A DNA stretch of 64,000 nt from an uncultured Lachnospiraceae bacterium (GTDB taxonomy: Bacteria; Bacillota; Clostridia; Lachnospirales; Lachnospiraceae). Under the pieces are notes generated by a model. It had not been told where the DNA came from and searched no databases. It saw nothing but the letters and a program-made list of their open reading frames with translations. The position numbers and the translations under genes were made by a program. Below, piece by piece: positions 8,195-16,383 of the stretch. Position 1 is the first letter of the stretch. Every line of letters starts with the position of its first letter. The stretch is from positions 35,494 through 99,493 of the forward strand of contig CAJUJK010000015.1 in NCBI GenBank assembly GCA_910586705.1, given 5' to 3'.

Positions 8195-9691
8195 ATGATC
8201 GCAGCAAAGAACTACAAATTTTGGTTTTGCACGGGGTCTCAGGACTTGTATGGGGATGAGTGCCTGAGAAAGGTGGCGGATCATTCCGCGAAAATTGTGG
8301 AGGGGCTGAATACATCCGGCAATCTGCCGTTTGAGGTGGTGTTAAAACCTACGTTAATCAGTCAGGCTTCCATCCGGCAGGCACTTAATGATGCAAACAA
8401 CGATCCGGAGTGTGCGGGTGTGATTACGTGGATGCACACATTCTCCCCGGCTAAGATGTGGATTCTTGGACTGAAGGAGTTTCGGAAACCGCTCTGCCAT
8501 CTGCATACGCAGTTCAATGAGGAGATTCCTTATGACAGCATAGATATGGATTTTATGAATGAGAACCAGTCGGCGCACGGCGACAGAGAGTACGGGCATA
8601 TCGTGAGCCGCATGGGTATCGAGCGCAAGATTATTGTAGGGCACTGGGCGTCCGAGTCTGTACAGAAGCAGCTTGGAAGCTGGATGCGCACGGCGATCGG
8701 CGTGATCGAGTCCTCCCATGTGCGCGTGTGCCGTTTCGGCGACAACATGAACAACGTGGCAGTTACCGAGGGTGATAAGGTAGAGGCGCAGATCAAGTTT
8801 GGCTGGGAGATCGACCATTACTGCGTAAACGATGTGGTGGAGTATGTGGACGCGGTGCCGCAGGGCGATGTGAACGCGCTGGTTGAGGAGTATTACAGCA
8901 AATATAAGATTATTGACGAGGGCAGGGATCTCGACGAGTTCAAGAAGCATGTGGCTGTGCAGGCGCAGCAGGAGATCGGTATCGAGAAATTCCTCGTAGA
9001 GAACGACTATCATGCGGTGGTAACGCATTTCGGTATGCTTGGCGGTCTGAAGCAGCTTCCGGGTCTGGCGATCCAGAGACTGATGGAGAAAGGCTACGGC
9101 TTCGGCGCGGAGGGCGACTGGAAGGTAGCGGCAATGGTGCGCATTATGAAGCTGATGACGGCGGGCATCAAGGATGCGAAGGGTACTTCCATGATGGAAG
9201 ATTACACTTACAATCTCGTGCCCGGCAAGGAGGGTATTCTGCAGGCGCATATGCTTGAGGTATGTCCTTCCGTTGCGGACGGCGACATCGGCATCAAGGT
9301 ATGCCCGCTTTCCATGGGTAACAGGGAAGATCCCGCGCGTCTCGTATTTACGTCGAAGACAGGTCCTGCGGTGGCGTGCTCTCTGGTTGATCTGGGTACC
9401 CGCTTCCGTCTGCTGATCAATGCGGTGGACTGCAAGAAGGTGGAGAAGCCTATGCCGAAGCTTCCTGTTGGCACGGCATTCTGGACGCCTCAGCCTAATA
9501 TGGAAGTCGGCGCGACCGCGTGGATTCTGGCAGGCGGCGCACACCACACGGCGTTCTCCTACGATCTGACCGTGGAGCAGATGGCAGACTGGGCTGACGC
9601 AATGGGGATCGAGAGCGTTATCATTGACAAGGATACCAACATCCGCGATTTCAAGAATATGCTGAGATGGAACGAGGCGGCATACCGCTGA
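8195..9691 (+). CDS. araA: L-arabinose isomerase
   Basis: 498 residues, the normal length for AraA, colinear with it throughout: FWFCTGSQDLYGDE near the N-terminus, VITWMHTFSPAKMW, LHTQFNEEIP, FGMLGGLKQLPGLA, GAEGDWKVAAMVRIMK, SMMEDYTYN and HHTAFSYDLTVEQM with the metal-binding His. It converts L-arabinose to L-ribulose in the cytosol using Mn2+. GAGAGGG lies ~7 nt upstream. First structural gene of the catabolic operon, under AraR-type operators. Confidence 0.97.
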   Translation: MIAAKNYKFWFCTGSQDLYGDECLRKVADHSAKIVEGLNTSGNLPFEVVLKPTLISQASIRQALNDANNDPECAGVITWMHTFSPAKMWILGLKEFRKPLCHLHTQFNEEIPYDSIDMDFMNENQSAHGDREYGHIVSRMGIERKIIVGHWASESVQKQLGSWMRTAIGVIESSHVRVCRFGDNMNNVAVTEGDKVEAQIKFGWEIDHYCVNDVVEYVDAVPQGDVNALVEEYYSKYKIIDEGRDLDEFKKHVAVQAQQEIGIEKFLVENDYHAVVTHFGMLGGLKQLPGLAIQRLMEKGYGFGAEGDWKVAAMVRIMKLMTAGIKDAKGTSMMEDYTYNLVPGKEGILQAHMLEVCPSVADGDIGIKVCPLSMGNREDPARLVFTSKTGPAVACSLVDLGTRFRLLINAVDCKKVEKPMPKLPVGTAFWTPQPNMEVGATAWILAGGAHHTAFSYDLTVEQMADWADAMGIESVIIDKDTNIRDFKNMLRWNEAAYR

Positions 9692-9742
9692 TCCGTCGAA
9701 ATTTAGAGAATAAAAGGCTGCAGAAATAAAGAAGGAGGGTTT

Positions 9743-11341
9743 GTGATAAGTATGGGAGCAAAAGAATGTATTGCAAGCGGTAAAGCGGTGCTGGGTATTG
9801 AGTTTGGTTCTACCAGAATCAAGGCGGTTCTGGTGGATGAGAACAACAAGCCCATCGCATCGGGGGCACACGACTGGGAGAACAGACTGGAGAACGGCAT
9901 CTGGACTTATACGCTGGATGACATCTGGACGGGTCTGCAGGATTGCTACAAAAAACTGGCGGAGGATGTGCAGGCGCAGTACGGGGAGAAGCTTGTGAAG
10001 CTGGGGGCGATCGGTTTCTCCGCAATGATGCACGGCTATATGGCGTTCAACGAGAAGGATGAGCTGATGGTTCCCTTCCGCACATGGAGAAATACCATTA
10101 CGGAAGAGGCCTCCACAAAGCTGACGGAGCTGTTCAACTATCATATTCCGCAGAGATGGACGATTGCACATCTCTTTCAGGCGGTTTTAAACGGCGAGGC
10201 GCATGTGCCGGATCTGAAATTTGTCATCACGCTGGCGGGCTATATCCAGTGGAAACTGACGGGTGAGAAAATTGTCGGCGTGGGCGAGGCGTCTGGTATG
10301 TTCCCGATTGATATTGCGACGGGGCAGTTTAATGAAAAGATGATCGCACAGTTTGACGAGGCGGTTGCGGACAAGGGCTTTGCATGGAAACTGAAGGATG
10401 TGCTTCCGGCAGTTTACACCGCGGGGCAGCAGGCGGGTGCGCTGACAGAAGAGGGCGCGAAGCTGCTTGATCCTACCGGCACCTTGCAGGCAGGTATTCC
10501 TTTCTGTCCTCCCGAGGGTGATGCGGGCACAGGCATGGCGGCGACCAACAGCGTGGCACAGCGTACCGGCAATGTATCTGCGGGAACGAGCGTGTTCGGT
10601 ATGATCGTTATGGAGAAGGAACTGTCCAAGGTCTATGACGCCATTGATCTGGTGACGACCCCGGATGGCAGCCTTGTGGCGATGGTGCACTGTAACAACT
10701 GTACTTCCGACCTGAATGCGTGGGTGAATCTGTTTAAGGAGTATTCGGAAGTGATGGGCATGAAGGTGGATATGAACGAGCTGTACGGCAACCTCTACCG
10801 CAAGGCATTGGAGGGAGACGACGACTGCGGCGGTCTGCTTGCCTACAACTATTTCTCCGGCGAGCATGTGACCGGCTTTAACGAGGGACGTCCGCTGTTT
10901 GTGAGAACGCCCGACGCGAAGTTCAATCTGGCGAACTTTATGAGAGTGCATCTGTTCACCTCCCTCGGTGCGCTGAAGACCGGCTTTGACATTCTTTTCC
11001 AGGAAGAGAAAGTGGAAGTGGATGAGATCTTAGGGCACGGCGGTCTGTTCAAGACCAAGGGCGTAGGGCAGAGCATCCTTGCGGCGGCAATGAACGCACC
11101 CGTGAGCGTTATGGAGACGGCGGGCGAAGGCGGCGCATGGGGCATTGCGCTTCTGGCTTCCTACATGATCAATAAGGGCGCGGACGAGAGTCTGGCGGCG
11201 TTCCTCGACAGCAAAGTATTTGCGGGTCAGAAGGGTGAGAAGCTGGAGCCGAAGGCGTCCGATGTGGAAGGATTTAACAAGTTTATGAAGTTGTACGGCG
11301 CGGGACTTGCGATCGAGAGAGCGGCAGTTGAATCTATGTAA
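9743..11341 (+). CDS. araB: FGGY-family carbohydrate kinase, probable L-ribulokinase
   Basis: 532 residues of the FGGY sugar kinase fold. The N-terminal phosphate loop reads LGIEFGSTRIKAVLVDE; a second nucleotide-site segment is GNVSAGTSVFGMIV, and the C-terminal half has LGHGGLFKTKGVGQS and ETAGEGGAWGIALLAS. It is shorter and diverged relative to E. coli AraB (566 aa), as in other clostridia where a XylB/AraB-like kinase fills this step, so L-ribulokinase is assigned by its place between araA and araD. AAGGAGG is 4 nt before GTG 9743 and 13 nt before in-frame ATG 9752; neither spacing is ideal, so the start is ambiguous by three codons. Confidence 0.85.
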   Translation: MISMGAKECIASGKAVLGIEFGSTRIKAVLVDENNKPIASGAHDWENRLENGIWTYTLDDIWTGLQDCYKKLAEDVQAQYGEKLVKLGAIGFSAMMHGYMAFNEKDELMVPFRTWRNTITEEASTKLTELFNYHIPQRWTIAHLFQAVLNGEAHVPDLKFVITLAGYIQWKLTGEKIVGVGEASGMFPIDIATGQFNEKMIAQFDEAVADKGFAWKLKDVLPAVYTAGQQAGALTEEGAKLLDPTGTLQAGIPFCPPEGDAGTGMAATNSVAQRTGNVSAGTSVFGMIVMEKELSKVYDAIDLVTTPDGSLVAMVHCNNCTSDLNAWVNLFKEYSEVMGMKVDMNELYGNLYRKALEGDDDCGGLLAYNYFSGEHVTGFNEGRPLFVRTPDAKFNLANFMRVHLFTSLGALKTGFDILFQEEKVEVDEILGHGGLFKTKGVGQSILAAAMNAPVSVMETAGEGGAWGIALLASYMINKGADESLAAFLDSKVFAGQKGEKLEPKASDVEGFNKFMKLYGAGLAIERAAVESM

Positions 11342-11384
11342 TATCAAAATCTGAGCAGAGTGAAATATATACAGGAGGTATAAC

Positions 11385-12080
11385 ATGTTAGAGGAACTGA
11401 AAAAACGTGTCTATGAGGCGAATATGCTGCTTCCGAAGTATGGACTTGTCACATTCACATGGGGGAATGTGAGTGAGATTGACAGGGAGAGCGGTATTTT
11501 TGCGATCAAGCCGAGCGGCGTGGACTATGACAAGCTGACGCCGGATGATATGGTACTTGTGGATCTGGAAGGCAACAAGGTGGAGGGGAAGTATAATCCT
11601 TCTTCCGACACGGCGACCCATGTGGAGCTCTACAAGGCTTACGAGGAGATCGGCGGCGTTGTACATACCCATTCTTCCTATGCCACAAGCTGGGCACAGG
11701 CGGGCAGAAGCATTCCCTGTTACGGGACGACCCATGCGGATTACTTTTACGGGGATATCCCGTGTCTGCGCTGTCTGAATGAGGACGAGATCGCGGATGC
11801 TTACGAGAAGAACACCGGGCTTCTGATTGTCAGCGAGTTTAAGAGAATGGATAAAGACCCGGTGGCGGTTCCGGCAGTGCTCTGCAAGAACCACGGTCCT
11901 TTTGCGTGGGGCAAAGACGCGCATGAGGCGGTGCACAATGCGGTTGTACTCGAGGAAGTGGCGAAGATGGCTTACCGCGCGGAGACGATCCATGCGAGGA
12001 TTCAGCCCGCGCCGCAGGAACTGCAGGATAAGCATTATTTCCGCAAGCATGGCGCTAACGCGTACTACGGACAAAAGTAA
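11385..12080 (+). CDS. araD: L-ribulose-5-phosphate 4-epimerase
   Basis: 231 residues, the usual length for AraD class II aldolase-fold enzymes. Visible hallmarks are TWGNVSEIDRESGIFAIKPSGVDYD at the N-terminus (phosphate site), the zinc-binding pair in VHTHSSYATSWAQ, TTHADYFYGDIPC, and KNHGPFAWG with the third His. It epimerises L-ribulose-5-phosphate to D-xylulose-5-phosphate, completing the arabinose route. GGAGG sits 8 nt before the start; the gap from the kinase gene is 43 nt, so the three genes form one operon. Confidence 0.96.
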   Translation: MLEELKKRVYEANMLLPKYGLVTFTWGNVSEIDRESGIFAIKPSGVDYDKLTPDDMVLVDLEGNKVEGKYNPSSDTATHVELYKAYEEIGGVVHTHSSYATSWAQAGRSIPCYGTTHADYFYGDIPCLRCLNEDEIADAYEKNTGLLIVSEFKRMDKDPVAVPAVLCKNHGPFAWGKDAHEAVHNAVVLEEVAKMAYRAETIHARIQPAPQELQDKHYFRKHGANAYYGQK

Positions 12081-12086
12081 TTAATT

Positions 12087-12098
12087 GTGCCCGGGCAC
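12087..12098 (+). repeat. Perfect 12-bp palindrome GTGCCCGGGCAC
   Basis: Lies 7 nt after araD and ~75 nt before the transketolase genes. No T-run follows, so it is not an obvious terminator; it may be an operator or a weak 3' hairpin. Confidence 0.4.
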
Positions 12099-12171
12099 GG
12101 TGACAAAATGAAAGCTTTGTGATACACTTTAGGCAGATGATTATTATAGTTTTGATGGATGGAGGACAGCG

Positions 12172-13011
12172 ATGAACAAATTAGAGTTACAAAAAACAGC
12201 TAATGAAGTTCGCAAGGGTATCGTGACGGCGGTACATGGCGCGAAGGCAGGGCATCCGGGCGGATCTCTGTCGGCGGCAGACATTTTTACTTACTTATAT
12301 TTTGAAGAGATGAACATTGACCCGAAAGATCCGAAGAAGGCGGACAGGGACCGTTTCGTGCTTTCCAAGGGGCATACGGCTCCCGGGCTTTATTCCGTTC
12401 TGGCAAACAGAGGGTACTTCCCGGTAGAGGATCTGCCCACGCTGCGCCACCTCGGCTCCTATCTGCAGGGACATCCCTGTATGCAGGAGACGCCCGGCGT
12501 AGATATGTCTTCAGGCTCTCTGGGACAGGGCATTTCCGCGGCAGTAGGTATGGCTCTCGCGGCGAAGATGGACGGCAAGGATTACAGAACCTACACGCTG
12601 CTCGGTGACGGCGAGATTCAGGAAGGGCAGGTATGGGAGGCTTCCATGTTTGCGGGACACAGAAAGCTTGACAATCTGGTGGTGATCGTGGACAACAACG
12701 GACTGCAGATTGACGGTAAGATTGATGACGTGTGTTCCCCTTACCCGATTGACAAGAAGTTCGAGGCGTTCAACTTCCACGTAATCAATATCGACGGCAA
12801 TGACTTTGACCAGATCGACGCGGCATTCAAGGAGGCAAAGGCGACCAAGGGTATGCCCACCGCTATTATCTGTAAGACGGTGAAGGGCAAAGGCGTTTCC
12901 TTTATGGAGAACAATGCGGGCTGGCATGGCAAGGCTCCCAATGATGAAGAGTATGCGACGGCGATGGCTGATCTTACAAAGATCGGTGAAGAGTTAGGAG
13001 GTGCAAACTAA
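12172..13011 (+). CDS. tktN: Transketolase, N-terminal subunit
   Basis: 279 residues equal to the thiamine-diphosphate-binding half of transketolase. Conserved segments are HGAKAGHPGGSLSAADIFTYLYF, DRFVLSKGHTAPGLYSVL, SSGSLGQGISAAVGMALAAK and the ThDP motif starting GDGEIQEGQVWEA and ending in DNN. Many Firmicutes encode transketolase as two polypeptides. It accepts C2 units from xylulose-5-phosphate, directly downstream of the arabinose route. GGAGG is 8 nt upstream of the ATG; its stop overlaps the start of the C-terminal subunit by one base. Confidence 0.95.
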   Translation: MNKLELQKTANEVRKGIVTAVHGAKAGHPGGSLSAADIFTYLYFEEMNIDPKDPKKADRDRFVLSKGHTAPGLYSVLANRGYFPVEDLPTLRHLGSYLQGHPCMQETPGVDMSSGSLGQGISAAVGMALAAKMDGKDYRTYTLLGDGEIQEGQVWEASMFAGHRKLDNLVVIVDNNGLQIDGKIDDVCSPYPIDKKFEAFNFHVINIDGNDFDQIDAAFKEAKATKGMPTAIICKTVKGKGVSFMENNAGWHGKAPNDEEYATAMADLTKIGEELGGAN

Positions 13012-13952
13012 TGGCAGATGTAAAGAAAATTGCGACAAGAGAAAGCTATGGTAATGCACTTGCCGAGTGTGGTGCAGAATTTCCCAATCTGGTAGTGCTG
13101 GATGCGGACCTTGCAGGCGCGACCAAGACGGGCGTTTTCTTAAAGGCATTCCCGGACCGCCATATCGACTGCGGTATTGCGGAGTGTAACATGACAGGTA
13201 TTGCGGCAGGCCTTGCTACCTGCGGCAAGATTCCCTTTATCAGTTCCTTCGCCATGTTCGCGGCAGGACGTAACTTTGAGCAGGTTCGTAACTCCATCGG
13301 TTATCCTCATTTAAATGTAAAGATCGGTGCAACCCATGCCGGCATTACCGTAGGCGAGGACGGCGCAACCCATCAGTGTAACGAGGATGTAGCTCTGATG
13401 CGGACCATTCCCGGTATGACCGTGATCGTTCCCTCCGATGATGTGGAGGCGAAGGCGGCGGTGAGAGCGGCGATCGAGATGGAAGGTCCCGTATATCTGC
13501 GCTTTGGCCGTGCGGCTGTCCCGGTAATCAACGACAAGCCGGATTATAAATTTGAGATCGGCAAGGGCGTTCTTCTGAGAGAGGGGACGGATGTGACGAT
13601 CATCGCAAGCGGCATTACGGTTTCCTCCGCTCTGGATGCGGCGGAAATGCTCGCGGCGGACGGCATCAGCGCAGAAGTGATCAATATCCACACCATCAAG
13701 CCTCTGGATGAGGAGCTGGTACTTGCTTCCGCAAAGAAGACCGGCAAAGTGGTGACCGCGGAGGAGCACACCGTGATCGGCGGTCTTGGCAGCGCTGTCT
13801 GCGACTGTCTGTCTGAGAAACATCCCACACCCGTTCTGCGGATCGGTATGCAGGATACCTTCGGCGAGTCCGGCTCCGCGAATGCACTGGTAGAGAAGTA
13901 CGGTCTGGACGGAAAAGGCATTTACGAAAAGGTAAAAACTTTTGTAAAATAG
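13011..13952 (+). CDS. tktC: Transketolase, C-terminal subunit
   Basis: 313 residues covering the pyrimidine-binding and C-terminal domains. The active-site region reads HIDCGIAECNMTGIAAGLA, with the Glu that activates the thiamine ring, then TVGEDGATHQCNEDVALMRTIP, TVIVPSD and EEHTVIGGLGSAV. It forms the active enzyme with the preceding subunit; the TAATG one-base overlap points to coupled translation and equal stoichiometry. Confidence 0.95.
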   Translation: MADVKKIATRESYGNALAECGAEFPNLVVLDADLAGATKTGVFLKAFPDRHIDCGIAECNMTGIAAGLATCGKIPFISSFAMFAAGRNFEQVRNSIGYPHLNVKIGATHAGITVGEDGATHQCNEDVALMRTIPGMTVIVPSDDVEAKAAVRAAIEMEGPVYLRFGRAAVPVINDKPDYKFEIGKGVLLREGTDVTIIASGITVSSALDAAEMLAADGISAEVINIHTIKPLDEELVLASAKKTGKVVTAEEHTVIGGLGSAVCDCLSEKHPTPVLRIGMQDTFGESGSANALVEKYGLDGKGIYEKVKTFVK

Positions 13953-13966
13953 AGAGGCACCTGATT

Positions 13967-14620
13967 ATGGGTAAAAGAATTTTGTCTCCCTCCATTCTGG
14001 CGGCGGATTTCGCCAGACTGGGGGAGCAGATCAAAGAGGCGGACGAAGCCGGGGCGGAATATATACATATTGATGTGATGGACGGGGTGTTTGTACCATC
14101 CATTTCCTTTGGGATGCCGGTGATCCGTTCCATCCGTAAGGTGACAGACAGGGTGTTTGATGTGCACCTGATGATCGTCGATCCGGATCGGTATCTGAAG
14201 GAGTTCAAGGCGTGCGGTGCGGACAGCATCACATTCCATCTGGAAGCCACGGACGACGCGGAGGAGACCATTGATCTGATACGAAACCTCGGTTGCAGGG
14301 TTGGCATGTCGATCAAGCCGAAAACCCCTGTGGAGGCGGTCAGAAAATACCTGCCTAAGCTGGATATGCTGCTGGTGATGACGGTGGAGCCGGGATTCGG
14401 CGGTCAGAAATACATCCCCGAATCGACGGAGCGCATCCGCAGAATACGGGAGATGGCTGACGAGATGGGACTTGACCTTGATATTCAGGTGGACGGAGGC
14501 ATCACGGTGGATAATGCGAAAATCGTGTTGGATGCCGGCGCCAATGTGATTGTGGCGGGGTCCGCTGTTTTCGGAGGCAGCATTACAGAAAATGTAAAGA
14601 GATATCTGGCACAATTTTGA
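13967..14620 (+). CDS. rpe: Ribulose-phosphate 3-epimerase
   Basis: 217 residues, a standard-length TIM barrel. Signature pieces are SPSILAADFARLGEQI, YIHIDVMDGVFVPSISFG (metal-ligand His and Asp), VHLMI, MTVEPGFGGQK and QVDGGITVDNA with the C-terminal catalytic Asp. It interconverts ribulose-5-phosphate and xylulose-5-phosphate. Starting 14 nt after the transketolase gene, it ends the pentose cluster and is closed by a strong hairpin. Confidence 0.97.
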   Translation: MGKRILSPSILAADFARLGEQIKEADEAGAEYIHIDVMDGVFVPSISFGMPVIRSIRKVTDRVFDVHLMIVDPDRYLKEFKACGADSITFHLEATDDAEETIDLIRNLGCRVGMSIKPKTPVEAVRKYLPKLDMLLVMTVEPGFGGQKYIPESTERIRRIREMADEMGLDLDIQVDGGITVDNAKIVLDAGANVIVAGSAVFGGSITENVKRYLAQF

Positions 14621-14632
14621 TCTTTAAATGCG

Positions 14633-14657
14633 TGGCGCAGTCATTCAGACTGCGCCA
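14633..14657. terminator. Bidirectional terminator between rpe and the ATPase gene
   Basis: Perfect 10-bp stem TGGCGCAGTC / GACTGCGCCA with loop ATTCA. It serves rpe from the left and overlaps the stop codon of the convergent minus-strand ATPase gene. The T-tracts are short. Confidence 0.7.
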
Positions 14658-16108
14658 TTGACTTTGCGGGCTGCCTCCGCTTTTCCCAGAAGGTAAAGAA
14701 AGACGATGGCGGGCACACGCAGGATCGGGGTAGCCGTTTCGTGCTTTGTAAAGCCGAAATCGTTTATCTCTTTTGTGATCAAAAAGGCGTGGGTCACTTT
14801 TGCGGTTTTATCTTTACACAAGTCCACGATTGCATCTGTGGCGGGGATGTGGGAATTGCCGCGGTATTTGACTTCGCAGAGTATTTTCTGCCGGGGCAGT
14901 TCCACCACCACATCGACTTCCTTCTGGTTGTCTCTGGCATTTCTGAAATAGCCAAGCTGCGCGGGGGTGCCTTGATAGAAGGAAACCATGTGCTTATAGA
15001 CAGCGGTTTCCACCACGGCTCCCAGCTCGGTTTCATCCGACAGCACATCGTCAATCATCAGCACCGCATTCCGGATCGCGGCATCGGCGATAAAAATCTT
15101 CGGTTTCCCTTTTGACGCTCCCTTGCTGCCTACGTTCATGGGTTTGGACAGATAGATGAGGTTGGACATTTCCAGAGCCTCAATATAGTTGTCGATGGTG
15201 GAGACGGATATGTTTTCAAGCTCCTTCGCTGCCGTGGTTGCGCTGAAAATTTCCGTGGTGTTCATACATAAATATAGAAACAGCTTTTCTATAAGCAGAG
15301 GGTTGCGGATGTTAAACAGGGACAGCACGTCGCGCTTAATGACCTTATCCACCACATCTTCCCGGAGCATCCGCTGCGCATACAGGTCGTCGCCGGACAG
15401 TACAAGCTCCGGGAAACCGCCGAGGGTCAGATAGCGGTTGAAATGCGTCCGCAGAGGCAGAAACCTGCCAACCAGATCGCTGAGCCGGGCATGGCTCATA
15501 GCGGAAAGATCGCAGGGCTGTATGGTTTCTGAAGCCAGCGGGTCTTCCAGACCGAGTATCATACAATATTCGTAAAAGGACATGGTGGGAATCTTCAAAA
15601 TGTTCCATCTGCCTGTGCCGCTGTCGGCAGAGCCTTTTTCCAAAACAGGGCTTGCCGAGCCTGTGGCAATCATGCGGATGTCCTTCCTGCTGTCATAAAT
15701 GACTTTCATCCATAACTCCCAGTCATCCGTATATTGGATTTCGTCAAAAAAAAGATATTTCTCCCCCTCGACCGGATACATGGATTCGTAGACGGACAGT
15801 ACGGTATCTACGCTGACAAGCTTAAAGATCGGATTGTCAAAGGAGACATACAGAATATTTCTCGGATTGACGCCTTCATCCAGCAGTCTGTCAATAATCT
15901 GGTACTGTATCGTGGTCTTGCCGACACGTCTCATGCCGGAAAGGACAACAAAACGGCGGATACTTGGATGTCTGAGCATTTGGAAAGCCTCGTAATATGC
16001 CAGCCGTCTCAGCGGTTTCGCATCGTCTTTGACGGCGGAGAGCGATCTCCACCATGGGTTATACTGCCATAGCACTTTTATAATTTTTTCCTCGCCTACA
16101 ATTGCCAT
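14645..16108 (-). CDS. AAA_14/DUF4143-family ATPase
   Basis: 487 residues. Walker A GMRRVGKTT lies at about 58-66, Walker B YLFFDEIQ near 120, with a sensor-like IATGSASP; the C-terminal half ends in a nuclease-like DUF4143 region (VETAVYKHM, EVDVVVELPRQKILCEVKYRG) reminiscent of restriction-endonuclease-fold ExxxDxxV...E.K patterns. Such ATPases are abundant, often horizontally spread and functionally unassigned. The gene stands alone on the minus strand in an AT-rich setting, with AGGAGG upstream of its start, and is bounded by strong hairpins on both sides, which fits an independently acquired cargo gene. Confidence 0.85.
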   Translation of the reverse strand: MAIVGEEKIIKVLWQYNPWWRSLSAVKDDAKPLRRLAYYEAFQMLRHPSIRRFVVLSGMRRVGKTTIQYQIIDRLLDEGVNPRNILYVSFDNPIFKLVSVDTVLSVYESMYPVEGEKYLFFDEIQYTDDWELWMKVIYDSRKDIRMIATGSASPVLEKGSADSGTGRWNILKIPTMSFYEYCMILGLEDPLASETIQPCDLSAMSHARLSDLVGRFLPLRTHFNRYLTLGGFPELVLSGDDLYAQRMLREDVVDKVIKRDVLSLFNIRNPLLIEKLFLYLCMNTTEIFSATTAAKELENISVSTIDNYIEALEMSNLIYLSKPMNVGSKGASKGKPKIFIADAAIRNAVLMIDDVLSDETELGAVVETAVYKHMVSFYQGTPAQLGYFRNARDNQKEVDVVVELPRQKILCEVKYRGNSHIPATDAIVDLCKDKTAKVTHAFLITKEINDFGFTKHETATPILRVPAIVFLYLLGKAEAARKVNGAV

Positions 16109-16249
16109 GAGATGCCTCCTTTTATTTTATACAAAGCAGTATTTCGGTGTAATAAAGGAATATACCCGATAAACAATACGACTGTTTTGTAGTTATATTA
16201 TAATAATAGTATAGAAATTTTGCAAGTATATTTATAGTATATACAAAAT

Positions 16250-16265
16250 GTTATAGTTGTATAAC
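16250..16265. promoter_or_regulatory. AT-rich palindrome GTTATAGTTGTATAAC
   Basis: Perfect 6-bp arms (GTTATA / TATAAC) in the AT-rich gap upstream of the minus-strand ATPase gene. Possibly an operator for that gene; no repressor gene lies next to it. Apart from this and the terminator at 16301-16354, nothing else is recognisable in the gap. Confidence 0.3.
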
Positions 16266-16300
16266 ATATTAATAGGCATAAAGTTCAAATAGTATAACAC

Positions 16301-16354
16301 AAAAACAAGCAGACTGTTTTCGCATTATACTATGAAAACAGTCTGCTTGTTTTT
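16301..16354 (-). terminator. Terminator of the MATE gene with a perfect 21-bp stem
   Basis: Perfect 21-bp inverted repeat AAAAACAAGCAGACTGTTTTC with a 12-nt loop; the A/T-rich outer arms give a T-run in either direction. It lies 30 nt past the stop codon of the minus-strand MATE gene. The perfection is unusual for a simple terminator. Confidence 0.8.
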
Positions 16355-16383
16355 ACGATATGATATGTATTCTGCCACATGTT

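Noticed and set aside
8354..10171. Long minus-strand open frame (605 codons) opposite araA/araB
   Set aside because: Antisense shadow of two strongly conserved genes; His/Arg/Leu-rich composition, no ribosome site and no domain.
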